A stretch of DNA of 6,644 nt from CAZRZN01 sp964604565 (lineage in GTDB: Bacteria; Pseudomonadota; Alphaproteobacteria; Rhodobacterales; Rhodobacteraceae), in the NCBI GenBank assembly GCA_964604565.1, contig CAZRZN010000237.1, positions 1-6,644 on the forward strand, given 5' to 3'. Shown in pieces: positions 5,948 to 6,644 of this stretch. Numbering within the stretch: position 1 is the first letter of the stretch; every line of letters begins with the position of its first letter. Both the position numbers and the translations under genes were made by a program. Below the pieces are notes generated by a model. That model saw only the letters and a program-made list of their open reading frames with translations, did no database searches and was not told the DNA's origin.

Positions 5948-5962
5948 GCGCGCCGGGCGCGC
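5948..5962. repeat. GCGCGC-CGG-GCGCGC hairpin in the ATPase-permease spacer
   Basis: A perfect 6-bp inverted repeat with a 3-base loop sits within the 66-nt gap between the ATPase stop and the permease start, about 20 nt upstream of the permease ribosome site. It is stable on paper but lacks a T-run. It may tune the ATPase-to-permease expression ratio, or be chance in GC-rich sequence. Confidence 0.55.
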
Positions 5963-5983
5963 CTCTTCTGATGCGAGGCTGCT

Positions 5984-6644
5984 TCATGCCGCCTCGCCCT
6001 TGGCCAGCATCAGCGCATTCGACGCAAGCCGGCAGTAGCTGGCATATTCGGCGGATGTGCGGAACGCCTCGCTGCGCGGATAGGGCGCGTCGACGTGCAA
6101 TTCCTCGATCACCCGTCCCGGTCGCGCCGCCATGACCACGATGCGATCCGACAGGAACACGGACTCGAACACCGAATGGGTCACGAAAATGACCGTGCAG
6201 CCGATCTTTTCGCGCAGGGCCAGAAGATCGTTGTTCAGCTTGAACCGCGTGATTTCATCCAGCGCGGCAAAGGGCTCATCCATCAGGATCAGTTTCGGCT
6301 TGGTCACGAGGGCCCGCGCGATGGAGACCCGCATCTTCATCCCGCCTGACAACTCGCGCGGGAAAGACCGCTGGAATTTCTCCAGACCAACAAGGCGCAG
6401 CGCCTCCAGCACCTCGTCCTTGACCTCCGAATACGGGATGCCACGAATGCGGAACGGCAGGTAGACGTTGTCCATAACGCGCGCCCAAGGCATCAGGGTC
6501 GGTTCCTGAAACACCACGCCCAGATCGCCCGCATCCTGCGCCGCGGTCCAGTCGATCCGGCCCGACGTCGGCTTCATCAGGCTGGTGATCAGCTTGAGCG
6601 CGGTCGACTTGCCGCACCCCGACGGCCCCAACAGCGAGATGAAG
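5984..6644 (-). CDS. ABC transporter ATPase, SsuB/TauB/ThiZ type, C-terminal 219 residues (5' end cut)
   Basis: The gene runs off the right edge; about 30-40 N-terminal residues are missing compared with the usual 250-260. Counting from the first visible residue, the motifs are: Walker A GPSGCGKST (6-14), Q-loop Q46 in VVFQEPTLMPWARVMDNV, signature LSGGMKMRVSIARAL (98-112), Walker B LILMDEP (118-124) with catalytic E123, D-loop ALDE and H-loop H156 in VTHS. It is an intact ABC ATPase energising import. LMPWARVMDNVYLPFRIRG and the MAARPGRVIEE segment are typical of the nitrate/sulfonate/taurine/thiamine-precursor family, not of peptide or branched-chain amino-acid systems. A TTG at 6629-6631 could look like a start, but it is an internal leucine just before Walker A, in open frame to the edge. 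It acts at the inner face of the membrane with the permease 66 nt downstream. Confidence 0.95.
   Translation of the reverse strand, partial: FISLLGPSGCGKSTALKLITSLMKPTSGRIDWTAAQDAGDLGVVFQEPTLMPWARVMDNVYLPFRIRGIPYSEVKDEVLEALRLVGLEKFQRSFPRELSGGMKMRVSIARALVTKPKLILMDEPFAALDEITRFKLNNDLLALREKIGCTVIFVTHSVFESVFLSDRIVVMAARPGRVIEELHVDAPYPRSEAFRTSAEYASYCRLASNALMLAKGEAA

Noticed and set aside
6602..6631. Start of the ATPase gene at TTG 6629-6631
   Set aside because: It lies directly before Walker A; ABC ATPases need about 30-40 residues before it, and the frame is open to the window edge with F-I-S-L in the usual strand position.
1..6644. CRISPR array, insertion sequence, tRNA/rRNA, or phage defence genes
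   Set aside because: I see no regularly spaced repeats, transposase, terminal inverted repeats, RNA gene sequence or nuclease/helicase domains. All coding space is accounted for by transporter and metabolic genes.

Overview
The window comes from a GC-rich bacterium. The C/G-ending codons, the protein types and an intergenic motif resembling ones I remember from Rhodobacter, Paracoccus and Roseobacter relatives suggest an alphaproteobacterium, probably Rhodobacterales. That placement is inference, since no rRNA or tRNA is present. Every supported gene lies on the minus strand, so the transcript reads from the right edge to the left edge. Both edges cut through a gene: the ATPase has lost its N-terminus at the right and the creatininase-like protein its C-terminus at the left.

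In order of transcription the genes are: (1) an ABC transporter ATPase of the nitrate/sulfonate/taurine/thiamine-precursor type (6644-5984); (2) its membrane permease (5917-5072); (3) a cytosine-deaminase-like amidohydrolase (5060-3804); (4) a GlcD-type FAD-linked oxidase or dehydrogenase (3807-2410); (5) and (6) two adjacent related flavodoxin-fold NAD(P)H oxidoreductases (2326-1748 and 1747-1151); (7) an isopenicillin-N-synthase-like 2-oxoglutarate/Fe(II) dioxygenase (1138-221); and (8) a creatininase-family amidohydrolase (224-1).

The junctions are those of one operon. There are ATGA overlaps at 3804-3807 and 221-224, a stop codon directly abutting a start at 1747/1748, and gaps of 11-12 nt elsewhere. 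Only two longer spacers exist: 66 nt between ATPase and permease, and 83 nt between the FAD enzyme and the first flavodoxin-fold reductase. The 83-nt spacer carries two back-to-back perfect hairpins. No promoter is evident, and the operon start and the expected periplasmic binding protein would lie beyond the right edge.

Together the genes look like an uptake-and-catabolism module for a small nitrogen-containing molecule. The ABC transporter would import it, the amidohydrolase would remove an amino group from a ring, the flavin and Fe(II) enzymes would carry out redox chemistry, and the creatininase relative would hydrolyse a cyclic or simple amide. The amidohydrolase keeps all catalytic metal ligands of cytosine deaminase but appears to lack its cytosine-reading glutamine, so the substrate is probably not cytosine. 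I do not recognise this gene set as a characterised pathway; substrate and reaction order are unknown.
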